A stretch of 64,000 nucleotides of DNA from assembly GCA_903632075.3 (NCBI GenBank), contig CAHIKZ030004140.1:657001-721000 (forward strand), in the 5' to 3' direction. This DNA comes from Acanthosepion pharaonis. Lineage: Eukaryota; Mollusca; Cephalopoda; Sepiida; Sepiidae. This document shows positions 33,561-43,976 of the stretch, piece after piece; within the stretch, counting starts at the first letter, position 1, and every line of letters begins with the position of its first letter. The notes under the pieces were generated by a model. It did not search any database and was not told the origin of the DNA. It saw only the letters and a list, made by a program, of their open reading frames with translations. The translations under genes were made by a program, and so were the position numbers.

Positions 33561-33823
33561 TTAATGATTAAAATGTATTGCCTGTAAAATCTTTCATAGT
33601 TTATCCGTAGTCACTTAGGCAAAATGGAATGGCCTATTTTGCATAGATTTAATGATTAAAATGTATTGCCTGTAAAATCTTTCATAGTTTATCCATTGTC
33701 GCATAGGCAAAATGGAATGGCCTATTTTGCATAGATTTAATGATTAAAATGTATTGCCTATAAAATCTTTTATAGTTTATCCATTGTCGCATAGGCAAAA
33801 TGGACTTTACCTATTTTGCATAG
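33559..33823. repeat. 88-bp repeat, three tandem copies
   Basis: Starts at 33559, 33647 and 33735 (ATTTAATGATTAAAATGTAT). Each unit carries an inverted repeat, GCAAAAT...ATTTTGC, around a 10-base spacer. It lies about 200 bases upstream of a retrotransposon gag fragment and may derive from its LTR or leader. Confidence 0.92.
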
Positions 33824-34034
33824 AGTCAAGCGACTGCTAATAAAGCAGAGATCTTTCTGATGATTTCACATCCTACTGAAACCAAAAAGAGATATGTAAA
33901 CTCATTCTCCTCTCCGGCAACTTTATGGTCTTATAACTTGTGGGAATCAACACTTTAGATATGAGACATGGAACTGTCTTACAGTAAATATTTATTTTGT
34001 TTTCTAATGCGAAAAACACACTACCTACAAAGAA

Positions 34035-34865
34035 TTGGACGATTTGACCTTTTCACAAATTTTGGACATTATTAAGAGAAGTGGGTTATCACTGAGAGAG
34101 CAGAACAAAACAATAATGCATTATGTACACAAGCTACAAGATACTTCCAGATATGAGTTTGAAAAACTTGGCACTGAAGAAATGCCCATTAAAGATGAGT
34201 TGATACAGTTCAGATTAATTGAAGGTATGTGTGATGCTTTGTACAAATACAAAATTTTACAATGGTTGCAGTTGAAAATGTCCTTGGAGTTTCTGCAATA
34301 ATTAGAGTTAATTGAAAAATTCAATACATCCAAGAGTAATGCCGAAGCATACAGCATATTGAATTACCCTGTGGAATGCAAATACTTTGATAAAAAGCAT
34401 GGATGAGATAAGAAAAAATGTCCAGCTTTAGGACAAGTGTGCTGGAATTGTGAAATGAAAAACCATTTCCAGTCTGTGTGGGAGTATAAAAGGAAAATAG
34501 AAAATATAGAAAATTTAAAACTCCCTTCAGGGAAATACAGCTGTATTTGTGATACAAAGACATAAAGAGAAATGTGCCAGAGAAAATATTAAATTGGATG
34601 GTATAACTTTTCCTATGCAAAAAGATACTGGGAGTGATGTCATTCTAATTCCAATAATATTTTTGGAACAAATAGGCAAACCCAAATTAAAGAAAAAGTT
34701 GGCTTAAATTTAGACAATTCGATGACTCTTTTAACAAAAGGTTATTTTGAAGTAACTTTTAAAACTGATACATGCTTCAAAATTATTCCTATCATGTTAG
34801 TGTAATGTGAAAAAATTCATGGACTCATGGGAATAGATGTCTTGAGAAAGAATACAACCAAAGAA
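34035..34865 (+). pseudogene. Ty3-type gag (zinc knuckle) and protease fragment
   Basis: The plus frame 34035-34301 encodes a gag segment (LTFSQILDIIKRSG, then MHYVHKLQDT and KDELIQFRLIEGM). Beyond a stop it continues with a double zinc-knuckle region in which CKYFDKKHG, DKKKCPALGQVCWNCEMKNH and FQSV keep most of the cysteine-histidine spacing (one C to F, one final C to W). Further on, about 34610-34860, a protease block shows the DTGSDVILIP active-site motif in a shifted frame and ends with an IHGLMGIDVL flap-like motif. Stops and frameshifts show it is dead. No LTR could be assigned with confidence. Confidence 0.75.
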
Positions 34866-34873
34866 ATTTGTGC

Positions 34874-34915
34874 AGAGCCATGATTGCCCATGGGAAAATA
34901 GCACATAAAAGAAAA
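34874..34915 (+). mobile_element. short LINE family 3 tail fragment
   Basis: It contains GAGCCATGATTGCCCATGGG and AGCACATAAAAGAAA, the terminal signature seen at 17465 and 30070. Directly followed by a CT-rich microsatellite. Confidence 0.4.
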
Positions 34916-34939
34916 CTGTACAAATATAAAAGAGAAAAT

Positions 34940-34941
<2 letters not shown>

Positions 34942-34985
<44 letters not shown>

Positions 34986-35010
34986 CCCACCCACCCCCTC
35001 TCTTTCTCTT

Positions 35011-35094
<84 letters not shown>
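34942..35094. repeat. (CT)n and (AT)n compound microsatellite
   Basis: CT tracts (34942-34983 and 35018-35048) are separated by a C-rich piece and followed by a TA tract (35047-35094). Confidence 0.95.
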
Positions 35095-35096
<2 letters not shown>

Positions 35097-35769
35097 CCTT
35101 AAAAGCTGCCTTATTGGGGGCATTTAAAGCTAGCTCCTGTGGTGGGCTCTTGATTGGGCCTTTGGCTTATTCAGGAATTTGAGAGTTACCATTTGATCTG
35201 GGTTTTCATTTGCACAGGATTTTCTTTCCTTGCTGCAGTTTGGCTCATTTGATTGCAATCTGGTCTTCTGTTGGTGGAGATTTCTTTTTGTGAGGCATTA
35301 CTGCTGCCATATGCAATAAGCAACAATAAACAACAGATTAACTCACAATTTATTGCTGCATTTAAGTATTGCATTAATATTTACGCTTACGTTTTAAAAG
35401 TTCAATGATAATTCATCTGCCACCACTTAATTTAAAGACAATTTGATGTATATAGTTTCTTACTTCTGGTACAAAAAACCAGTTTTATTTTATGGATGAC
35501 TTTTGCTGGATTTTTAAATTAATTTTGATTATTCTGAAATTTATTTCCAAGATGTTAAAATTGTTATTATACGAAAAAAATTGTCCAAAAATCACATAAA
35601 AAATTGTCAAAAAGCAATTGCAGAAATGAAATCCAAAATTTCAGGATTGTGGGCCAGGATGCAACGCAAAATATTTTTTAATTTGTTGACAGAGTCGTCC
35701 TGATTCCAAAATGGTATGATATGTTGGGCAAGAATTAAAGTGGAAATAGTGTGACATACTGACATTTAC
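35095..35769. other. no gene recognised
   Basis: No supported feature. The first 250 bases are GC-richer and abut a TA tract, which in this window often marks a transposon edge. Confidence 0.45.
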
Positions 35770-36166
35770 ATGTCTTTTCTACAAATACTTTCATGGTAAT
35801 TGCTCTGATGAGCTGCTTTCACTGGTTCCCAGACTTCATGAATTCAAGCACCCTATGAGGCTGGCATCCCTGCTCCCACCCTTACACTGTAGAAACTTTT
35901 AAATGTAGCCGTCTCTTCTACTCCAATAGCTTCATACCTCGCACCTCTCGCCTGTGGAACACCCTTCCCAATTACTGTTTCCCTGAAAGCTATAATCTCC
36001 AACTATTCAAATGTAATGTCAATCGATACCTCCAGTTATCTTGATCTACCCACTATCCTTCTCCTCATCCTTTCTTCTATCACTCCTATCTGCTCTCGCT
36101 CCAAATCTTCTGCAACATCCTAGTGGCTTCACGCCTTGCTTGGGGTGTAATGCTTAAAAAAAAAAA
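35770..36166 (+). mobile_element. LINE family 1 3' end
   Basis: It matches 18570-18965 closely, including TTTTCTACAAATACTTTCA, TACTCCAATAGCTTCAT, CTGTGGAACACCC and the tail CTTGCTTGGGGTGTAATGC plus A run. The translated C-terminal block (SNSFIPRTSRLWNTLP-like) is visible but broken. Confidence 0.8.
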
Positions 36167-36524
36167 GTAAATATAGATAGATATATTGTGATGGACTCTT
36201 CTATTGTCTTCAACATTTGCACAGTCAAATTACCATCACATATGAGTTGACTAGAATGGTAAAGTCTTGTGCAGAAACATCCACACTTCTCAGAAGAATT
36301 GAACATGGAGAACTGTTTCACATAGTGAGCCATGAGTCCCCAAGCAGCATTCATCAGGTTTTGAATTCGTAGTTTTTTCTTCTAGACTGGTTCCCAATCT
36401 AGGCTAAAAAGCTCAGTCTGTCCTACCCATAGCTGGAGGTAGAAGTGTATTTACATTTAATTAAATATAATGAACTTGACTGAATTCAAACACAGCATTC
36501 CTATCAAAGTGGAACTATGCATGC

Positions 36525-36526
<2 letters not shown>
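36167..36526. other. no gene recognised
   Basis: A segment near 36395-36440 (CTCAGTCTGTCC, CCCATAGCTGG) resembles part of the sequence at 49390-49420, so it may be the untranslated part of a LINE family 2 copy. Nothing else is seen. Confidence 0.35.
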
Positions 36527-36581
<55 letters not shown>

Positions 36582-36583
36582 AT

Positions 36584-36619
<36 letters not shown>

Positions 36620-36621
36620 TC

Positions 36622-36669
<48 letters not shown>

Positions 36670-36676
36670 ATCCATT

Positions 36677-36734
<58 letters not shown>

Positions 36735-36736
36735 TC

Positions 36737-36780
<44 letters not shown>
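36527..36780. repeat. block of five (TA)n tracts with CATCCATTG spacers
   Basis: TA tracts at about 36527-36579, 36590-36616, 36627-36668, 36679-36731 and 36741-36780 are separated by nearly identical short spacers containing CATCCATTG or a variant. This suggests a higher-order tandem of (TA)n plus spacer. The YIYIYI frames are artefacts. Confidence 0.95.
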
Positions 36781-36784
<4 letters not shown>

Positions 36785-36822
36785 ATTTCTCTGATTTAAA
36801 TCCATTAGAGAAGACAATATTG

Positions 36823-36960
36823 ATGAATAAAATGACAATAGGAAAACTAGTAATTGCTGACGATTTCGTCCAATGTGAACTTTTTTCGTATTTTGCTTTG
36901 ATAAAGTCCACATTGGATGAAACACATCAGCAATTACTAGTTTTCCTATTGTCATTTTTA

Positions 36961-36965
<5 letters not shown>
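36823..36965. mobile_element. palindromic PLE-derived unit
   Basis: Arms 36823-36880 and 36907-36965 are inverse complements. ATGAATAAAATGACAATAGG on the left matches the right end, and the right end abuts a TA tract. On the plus strand near the centre, TTTGATAAAGTCCACATT, then GGATGAAAC and ACATCAGC, form a hammerhead-like order with changes at core positions C3 and G8. Related single arms occur at 37790 and 56697. Confidence 0.7.

Positions 36966-37009
<44 letters not shown>
36965..37009. repeat. (TA)n microsatellite
   Basis: TA tract joining the palindrome to the next repeat. Confidence 0.97.
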
Positions 37010-37010
<1 letters not shown>

Positions 37011-37011
<1 letters not shown>

Positions 37012-37789
37012 TAGCAGCATGGTTCTGTTACCTGCATTTTGATTCAAAAAAAAATCGCACGACTCATACAGAAATTGCTATCACTTGACTTAAAATATTT
37101 TTGTCCTTCCTTGCCTTTAAAGGAGTGCCTTTGCTGTGCTGATGGTTGCTACATGCCTTACTTCTTGCCTATCTCACACTGCAAATTTTTTCTAAGCTCT
37201 ATACTAAACATTAAATCTGTTACAAAAAAAGAACTAAACAAAATGAACACAAAACGATCAGCTTTAAAAAAAGACTTGTAACTGGAAAAACCAAATGAAA
37301 AAAGAATGTTAACAACAAATACTTTTTCACACCCAACCCAGTTCTGCGGAATCAGAATCAACATTGAATTTAAGCAAACGAATGTGCCAATTGGAGTAAA
37401 GTGCCATGCAGATTAAAATTTTTCCCACTTGTAACAAATGCAGCTATCGATTATTTTTGCATGCTAGCATGCTAGTTAACATCCATGCCAGTCAGCTGTT
37501 GGCTCTCACACTGGCCAATAGAATCATTCTGCCTATTTGTGGCAGCCAGCTATAGGACCTCACTTTGACCAGTAGAAAATGACCGCAAACTACATGAAAA
37601 CTGCCGTAGAAGCATGAAAAAATCAATTATTTCCCCTATCGATGGAAGTTGGGAAATGCAAAGTCAGTCTTGGCCTCTCTGCTAACTTGGAGCATGTGCA
37701 TGTAAATTTTGGTGCAAATCCGTCGTAAATTGCAGCCATGCATTCGTTACACACACACACACACACACACATACTGCCTTTTATAGATA
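37011..37789. mobile_element. uncharacterised repeat between TA tract and TATAGATAGAG end
   Basis: The segment starts CTAGCAGCATGGTTCTG straight after a TA tract. It ends with an (AC)n run (37750-37770) and CCTTTTATAGATAGAGATG. Elements with a CTAG start and a TTTTATAGATAGA-like end after a CA repeat are common in invertebrate genomes, but I cannot assign this one to a family. No coding motif is present. Confidence 0.3.
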
Positions 37790-37900
37790 GAGATGAATAA
37801 AAAGAGATAAGAGGAAAAACTATTCTTAGCTGACATGTTTCATCCTTGGAGGGGTTTTATGAAGGCAATGTAGGATTTATTTTGTTGATTCTGTTTATAT
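37790..37900 (-). mobile_element. PLE terminal fragment
   Basis: It shares GATGAATAAAAAGAG, GAGGAAAAACTATTC, TTAGCTGACATG and TTTCATCC with the palindromes at 36823 and 41196. Read on the minus strand, GGATGAAACATGTCAGC keeps the GAAAC box followed by GTC. The CTGATGA part is lost. Confidence 0.5.
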
Positions 37901-38688
37901 GCAAAAGCAAGGATGTCATGGGTTTATCAAGGCTTTTAAATTTGAGAAAATTCATGAATATTCATCAGGTGGTTAAAAGATCAATCAAAACATGTGAAGA
38001 ACACAAATTTTCATAATTCAAAATCTGGTAACAAATAAGAGAGTTATATTCAAGAAATTCTTTTATCCTCACTTTTGGTTAATCAGGTTTCAAAGACATT
38101 CAAGCATTAGTATAATTTGTGGTTCTCCATAATTGTATTTCGAATGCCATAAATTATCAGAAACTGATATAAATGAGTTATTTTTTTTATATTTCTACTG
38201 AGGTTCAATCTGAAGATGATGTTCATTTGTTGAGATGTGTCCAGTCATTCATTCATCCACCTTTTTAAACATCAATTACATTGTCTGATTGAAAATTTGC
38301 TCTTTTTCTCAATGATTTCTTCCAGTTGCTGTACAAAAACCAAAAATAAATGTGACTAGCACTAACACATGTCTACCCAGATCACTTCTCAGACTGATGT
38401 CTTCTTTGACAATATTCAGTGGAACTACACCTGTCTTGCTCCTCACCACCCCCAAGACTGGCCTTTCACCTGTCTCTCACCTTTAACACAACTGTCACCT
38501 CACTGCTACTTTTAAAGATCAAAGCAATTTGCCCGTGAGCTTTCTAAAGAATTTGGCTTTCAGTTGAATTCCGGATTTCTTGAAGAAATATTGAGTCAAT
38601 TTGGTCCAGACACAAGATAAATTATGTCAACTGACTTTAGAATTAAGAGAATTATACATTTGAAATTAAGATGATATGTACCTATGTA

Positions 38689-38691
<3 letters not shown>
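37901..38691. other. no gene recognised
   Basis: May continue the PLE fragment, but no coding block could be recognised. Confidence 0.4.
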
Positions 38692-38766
<75 letters not shown>

Positions 38767-38828
38767 AATACTGATATATATATATATATATATGTATATA
38801 CAAATACTGATATATATATATATATATA
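38692..38828. repeat. (CA)n and (TA)n compound microsatellite
   Basis: A CA tract is followed by three TA tracts with ACAAATACTGA spacers, ending at the left arm of the palindrome at 38829. Confidence 0.95.
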
Positions 38829-38978
38829 TAATAAAAAGGCTTAAACACTAATATTCCATGGTCATAATTTATTCCATTGGACTCGTAAATACCTAGGTCT
38901 GATGAATTGGATTGTATTTACAATTGCAATGTAATAAATTATGACCATGGAATATTAGTGTTTAAGCCTTTTTATTAT
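38829..38978. mobile_element. palindromic PLE-derived unit (CCATGG arms)
   Basis: Arms 38829-38879 and 38927-38978 are almost perfect inverse complements. Each carries GGCTTAAACACTAATATTCC or its inverse, and CCATGGTCATAATTTATT. The central part holds GGTCTGATGAATTGG on the plus strand, the start of a hammerhead-like core, but the expected GAAAC box reads GCAATG. One arm plus centre recurs at 63248-63338, also against a TA tract. Confidence 0.75.
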
Positions 38979-39130
38979 ATCTTTACTCTGTCCTGGACAT
39001 TGAGTTCTACCTGGATTCTATCCTCTTGGAATTATTTTTTATACAAATATATATGTATGTGCATGTATGTATGTATATATATTTACATATTTTAGATATA
39101 TGATTGCATATGTATGTGTATATTTACCAC

Positions 39131-39138
<8 letters not shown>

Positions 39139-39202
<64 letters not shown>
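39139..39202. repeat. (TA)n microsatellite
   Basis: TA tract of about 64 bases. Confidence 0.97.
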
Positions 39203-39206
<4 letters not shown>

Positions 39207-40836
39207 TGCAATTTGATTAAATATAACTGACAAGGTCTGCCTGTAAAATTTTTTTATTATACTTTTCAAACTTTCAGATAAGATGTTGATTATTATGTTT
39301 GAAGTTTTTGATAAACTATCCAAAGTTGATAGATTTTTTATTTTTGTTCAGTTACTTTCGACTTTCATAGTTATTATCAAGAACCCCAATGATGTGGTGT
39401 CTGTGTGATAGTATTTTTTATTCCTTTGTTTGTATCTTGGTATTCATCAGTATACTGGATGTTTGAACAATAGATATATAGATAGACACACAGACTGAAA
39501 TAGATAGATAGATAATAGATAAACTGGGATGGAGATATTTGATAGAGGGTGTATAAGATGATTGATGAGAAAAATTATAATTTATAGAACAATAAAAATA
39601 TTCAACAGAAAAGGATCACTAAATTTTCAAAGAATTTGTACAAATTGAAGATCTGAAAAAGGTAATTCAATAAAATCTTCCTCAGAATTGATGATGGCAA
39701 ACCTGATGCAACCTCAGAATCAAATGAATTCTCAAAAGAGAAGGTTATCCTTCATGTTACCACTTTCATCCAGCATTTCAATGGGGGCCTTCATATTTGC
39801 TGGTTGTGGAGGTTAAACCAGAATTCCTTGCTTCCACAAAGAGAAACCATTTTTCTTTTTCATCACTGAATGTAGATCAAAAGGACTGAACATTTTTATT
39901 TTAAATCAAAAAGTTTTTAACTAATAACAGCAACTCCTGCATCTTCCTAGGAACAGATCTGAAAAAAAAAGTTTTCCCCAGTAAAAGCTGTGAAAAAAAA
40001 AGGCCTGTGCCATTTGTCAAATGAAATGCTAAATGTTGATTCAGCTTCATAATCTGCCAAAGTGGTAAGTGAAAAAAGTCTTGAGATCAGACCAAATGAA
40101 CTTTCTCAAGGAAAATCCTTCTCATCTTATTATTAAGAACTTATCAATTCAAAACAATAATATTCTAAATCATTTTCCTAACTTCTGAATTATTAAACAA
40201 TATTTGTCTCTTTTATTTTTTACATTCTGAAATTGATACTCCTTGCCTGCATTTACTGTAATGTATATTTTTCAGTGTACCCATGTCGCTACTGAATGTG
40301 ACACAAGGTCAAGGTTTAAAGTTTAATGGCAATACAATGAAAAAATTGCCCAAGACCCTTCAGCACTTCCCTGCTGGGTACGCTTCATTATGGCCATAAA
40401 CACAGCCCCCTCTCAAAAGAGAGGTAGTGTCTGGGGGAAAGGCTCCCTGGGGCTTGGGCTTATTATTTTTGATGCATTTATTGTAAGGTGGGGGAAAGGA
40501 AGTAACACAAACAAAATCTAACTTTTTGTCAGTACTGAAGGAAGAAGACATATTTTTTTAGCTCATCTCAGGGTAACCACCATGTTTATATGTCAGCAGG
40601 GAGTCTGGCAATTAAATATGAAGCTTTCAGCAACACTTTTTGGGGTTAAGGATAGTGATTAGGGATTTTGTGGTTGTCCAGGGAATTAAAATCAGGAGAG
40701 GGATGATGTTATATATTGAGAGTGAAAGGATTGTGAAAATTTCCAAACTACCAATCCTGGGTCATATAGATGGGCTTAGGCCGAGAACTTATCAGCACGC
40801 CCTGATGTGTGGATGTGTGTTTATTGTTTGTACACG

Positions 40837-40840
<4 letters not shown>
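39203..40840. other. 1.6 kb without a recognised gene
   Basis: Includes a short GATA run near 39500-39515. A GC-richer block at about 40330-40500 and 40640-40830 contrasts with the AT-rich surroundings, but it has no open frame with a known motif. It could be an unrecognised repeat. Confidence 0.45.

Positions 40841-40885
<45 letters not shown>
40841..40885. repeat. (TA)n microsatellite
   Basis: TA tract at the left edge of the next palindrome. Confidence 0.97.
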
Positions 40886-40888
<3 letters not shown>

Positions 40889-40900
40889 GCAAGTACTATT

Positions 40901-41128
40901 TAAAATGACAGACATTTTGTGACAATTAATTTTAATCGTTATCTTTTCCAAATCATGAATAATCCTTCTCAGACTAGGAAGAAGTTCTGTCAGAAATTGT
41001 CCGAAGAAAAGTACAAAATAAACTGTGGACAATTTCAGATGGAATTTCCCCCTTGTCTCAGGATTATTCATAATTTGGAAAAATCGATCATCAAAATTAA
41101 TTGACACAAAATGTCTATCATTTTTAAT
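40901..41128. mobile_element. palindromic PLE-derived unit, nested arms
   Basis: Outer arms 40901-40975 and 41053-41128 are inverse complements with a few mismatches (ACAGACATTTTGTG... against ...ACAAAATGTCTATC). An inner 10-base pair, GAAATTGTCC against GGACAATTTC, lies between them. The sequence on its right, to 41170, resembles the end of the PLE at 1812-4462 (GCATTAAAGAA...CCAATACACAGAAATATAT) and runs into a TA tract. Confidence 0.65.
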
Positions 41129-41170
41129 AGTATTTGCATTAAAGAACATTGGCTTCCCCAATACACAGAA

Positions 41171-41195
41171 ATATATATATATATATATATATATA
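41171..41195. repeat. (TA)n microsatellite
   Basis: Short TA tract between two palindromic PLE units. Confidence 0.95.
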
Positions 41196-41330
41196 TGAAA
41201 AGGAAGATGAGGAAAGCTATTGTTAGCCAACTCATTTCATTCTCTGTGGGACTTTATCAAGGCAAATGTCTTTCAGAGATCAAAACGTCTCAGCTAAGAA
41301 TAGTTTCTCCACTTGTCTTTTTATTCATTT
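41196..41330. mobile_element. palindromic PLE-derived unit, diverged
   Basis: The left arm (GAAAAGGAAGATGAGG, GCTATTGTTAGCCAACTC, TTTCATTC) and the right arm (CAAAACGTCTCAGC, TAAGAATAGTTTCTCC, CTTTTTATTC) are loosely inverse. The centre carries GGGACTTTATCAAGGC. It is the same type as 36823-36965 but more mutated. Confidence 0.5.
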
Positions 41331-41373
41331 TATACCTTTACTTATACAATCTATCTGAAAATAATTTACACAA

Positions 41374-41413
<40 letters not shown>

Positions 41414-41417
41414 GTGC

Positions 41418-41429
<12 letters not shown>

Positions 41430-41483
<54 letters not shown>
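41430..41483. repeat. (TA)n microsatellite, with CA and GT tracts to its left
   Basis: A (CA)n tract at about 41378-41405 precedes a GT-rich piece and the TA tract. Confidence 0.95.
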
Positions 41484-41489
<6 letters not shown>

Positions 41490-41510
41490 CTAGTAAGAAT
41501 TTGTTCATAC

Positions 41511-42102
41511 AAGTTTTATTAACACTATTTACATTATTTGGACTATTATCCTCATCTTTGTTGCCATATTTATCACAATGTTTCGCCCATTGTACACTCC
41601 GGCCTTCTTCAGGTAGTTGGAATGTCAAACTGAACCCTTTATTTCGATCACTGGGGTAGACTGTTCTAGTTCCACGTGCCATGTTTAATGAATGTCAGTT
41701 ATCAGTTATCTCCTGTTAAGTCCCCTCTCCAAGTTCTCCACCGCCTTAATCATGTATTGAACTCACACTTTTTTCAGGTCCTGTCACTGGATCTAACTAA
41801 CACCTTTATCCACTGTGCCATGTGTCCTTGAGGACATCTGTGTATGAAATTCTGGGTATTATAAACTATGGCATTTTCTGGGTATTATAGACATAGCATG
41901 TGGGACTAGAACAGTCTACCCCAGCAAGTGAAATAAAGGGTTCAGTTTGACATTCCAACCACCTGAAGAAGGCCGGAGAGTACAACAGCTAAAATGTTGT
42001 GATAAATATGGCAACAAAGATGAGGACAATAATCTGAATAATGTAAATAGTGTACATAATACCTCATCTCAGAAATATAGCCAGATACTGAAGTTTTATT
42101 AA
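41511..42102 (-). mobile_element. tRNA-headed PLE-tailed element with 12-bp TSD
   Basis: The body at 41523-42090 is bounded by exact 12-base copies of aagttttattaa (41511-41522 and 42091-42102). On the minus strand an inverted PLE 3' end (42090 to about 41900) is followed by the tRNA-like head: A box TGGCACAGTGG within 41805-41825, B box GAGTTCAATAC near 41758-41768. Then come a body containing AACTGATAACTGACAT, and the forward PLE 3' end with ACCTGAAGAAGGCCGG. There is no coding sequence. Copies with the same order are at 54669-55065 and in the tail of 6316-7735. Confidence 0.8.
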
Positions 42103-42499
42103 ATAATGCCAACATAGTCTGTCTATTTTTATATTGTTTTCCAATTTCCATGTGAGACATTTTACATTGGGATTACGTTTGCATTTTGGAATTAAAACTG
42201 TCCAAAACTCATTTTTCATTGTTACATTTGAGTACTTTTGATTGTCACGGTCATTGTTATGAACTTTGGATGATTAGTATGGCAAGAAAGCCGGATGCAA
42301 CTGAATTCCATAATTTTTTGATTGCTGAAATTAGAATTTAAGTCGGTTAAAGATGTCATCACCTGCAACAGACAAATAGAAGAGCACATACCAAGAATTT
42401 ATACATTTTTTTTAATCTAGACTTCAATATATGAGATCTCCTCTGGGCAAACATATTTAATGTTGATTGTTTATTTTGTATTCCAATGTTGTTCTTAAT
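42103..42499. other. no gene recognised
   Basis: AT-rich DNA with no supported feature. Confidence 0.5.
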
Positions 42500-43465
42500 T
42501 TTTCTTCCTGAGGTCGTTAGTTCTCAACTTGGTATCTATGCTGATGACACAACCATTTATTCCTGTCTTAATAGTAAATCTGATTGGTTCAATAATTAAT
42601 AGTAAATCTGACTGGTTCAATAATTAATAGTAAATCTTATTGGTTCAATAATTAATAGTAAGTCTGATTGGTTGAATAAGGTCAAATTGGCAGCTGATCT
42701 TAAAAAATGACCTACAATCTGTTGTTAAAGGGGGAAAAGAATGGGTTGTTAATTTTAACACCTCCAAAAGGAAACTGCTTTCTTTTAATAATGTTAGAAG
42801 TCCTTTTTATCTTCTATCAGCATGGCTTTTGCTAATTTCCAGGAGAGTGACTCATTGTGCCTTCTTGGCATGAAGTGAAAATATTATATTGAATCACTTG
42901 TTAGGTCTGCAGCTAGGAAAATTGTTCCCCTGTATTGCGCTAGGCAATTTTCCTTTCCAGAATCTATCTTAAACATTTATAATTTTACTATTCATCCATG
43001 CATTGAATATTGTTGTCATATCTGGTCTGGTACTTCTGCTATTTAATTAGAGATTCTTGATAATAGACAAAGAATAATCTGCAGTAATATCCCAGGGCTT
43101 TTTTCCACATATATTTTCCTGGTAATAGTTCTGATTAACTTTTCTCTTTGTTACTTTGACTTTATAAATTTAAGCAAAGTATTGGTGGCAAGGTCTCATT
43201 TTACAGTCGAAATGACTATAGATGTAATAGTTAATTCTTGTTTGTAGAACCTTCTTCTAGGATCTTGCTTTTTAGTCAACTTTGATCTTCAAAAATTTAA
43301 ATGCAACGTCAATCTTTATCGTCTGTATTCTTAATTCTTTTTTTTTTATTGTCCTCTCTCCTTAATAATGTTTTTTTTTCTTATATTTTTTTCACACTCA
43401 GTAACCCCTTGCGTTTTAGTTACTTTATTTCCTTGCTTGGGGTGAAATGATTAAAAAAATAAGAA
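42500..43465 (+). pseudogene. LINE family 1 reverse transcriptase with YADD motif
   Basis: The only family 1 copy here that reaches the catalytic palm. GIYADDTTIYSC is encoded at about 42530-42570, the YADD box of LINE reverse transcriptases. A tandem expansion follows immediately (42569-42676). Downstream are broken equivalents of VNFNTSKRKLLSF, ARKIVPLYCARQFSFPESI, TIHPCIEYCCHIWSGTSAI, and the C-terminal domain. The tail ends CTTGCTTGGGGTGAAATG near 43450. Many stops make it inactive. Confidence 0.75.
42569..42676. repeat. 28-bp tandem repeat inside the LINE, about 4 copies
   Basis: Units of TAATAGTAAATCTGATTGG plus TTCAATAAT repeat with a 28-base period directly after the YADD codons. They are a local expansion of LINE sequence, since one unit encodes the normal continuation. 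Confidence 0.9.
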
Positions 43466-43699
43466 TAAAACAAAATAATGGCATCTTGAATTTTTAGCCT
43501 TTCTTTGCATTTAGTTCTGTATAATCTTTTGGTATTATCTATTTGTCATAATTTAATAGTATTTTGGCAGCACACAAATTGCATTCAATTAGGACTAAAT
43601 TTTTTATTCAACCACATGTAAAAGAAAAACAGTTGAAAGGAAAATTTGGTGGAGTAAATCTGCTAGTTAACTTTTTTTTACAGAATAAAGTTGCAATAA

Positions 43700-43850
43700 A
43701 GAAAGAAAAGAAAAAAAAGCAACTCTGCATGACTCGATCTTCGACTTTGCTACCAAGCCTTCTCCTGCACTCTATGTGGTAAATCAGGCCTCTTCTGTAT
43801 TGGCCTCATTAACTATTTGACAGTCTGCAATAGATGTGGATGACCCTCCT
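43700..43850 (+). mobile_element. possible LINE C-terminal zinc-finger remnant
   Basis: A plus frame reads CTLCGKSGLFCIGLINYL followed by TVCNRCG, resembling the CxxC...IGLxSHxRxC finger that ends some LINE reverse transcriptase proteins. It is short and isolated, and one histidine is missing, so the call is tentative. Confidence 0.35.
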
Positions 43851-43932
43851 AAATGTTTGTTGATGAAGCCACATCCATACAGTAATTTAGAAAGTAATAA
43901 GACACAGCACATAAGTTAGAGGATATAAGCTT

Positions 43933-43937
<5 letters not shown>

Positions 43938-43971
<34 letters not shown>
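43938..43971. repeat. (TA)n microsatellite
   Basis: TA tract directly at the end of the minus-strand PLE fragment. Confidence 0.96.

Positions 43972-43976
<5 letters not shown>

Noticed and set aside
36504..37014. Frames rich in YI dipeptides
   Set aside because: They translate (TA)n tracts only.
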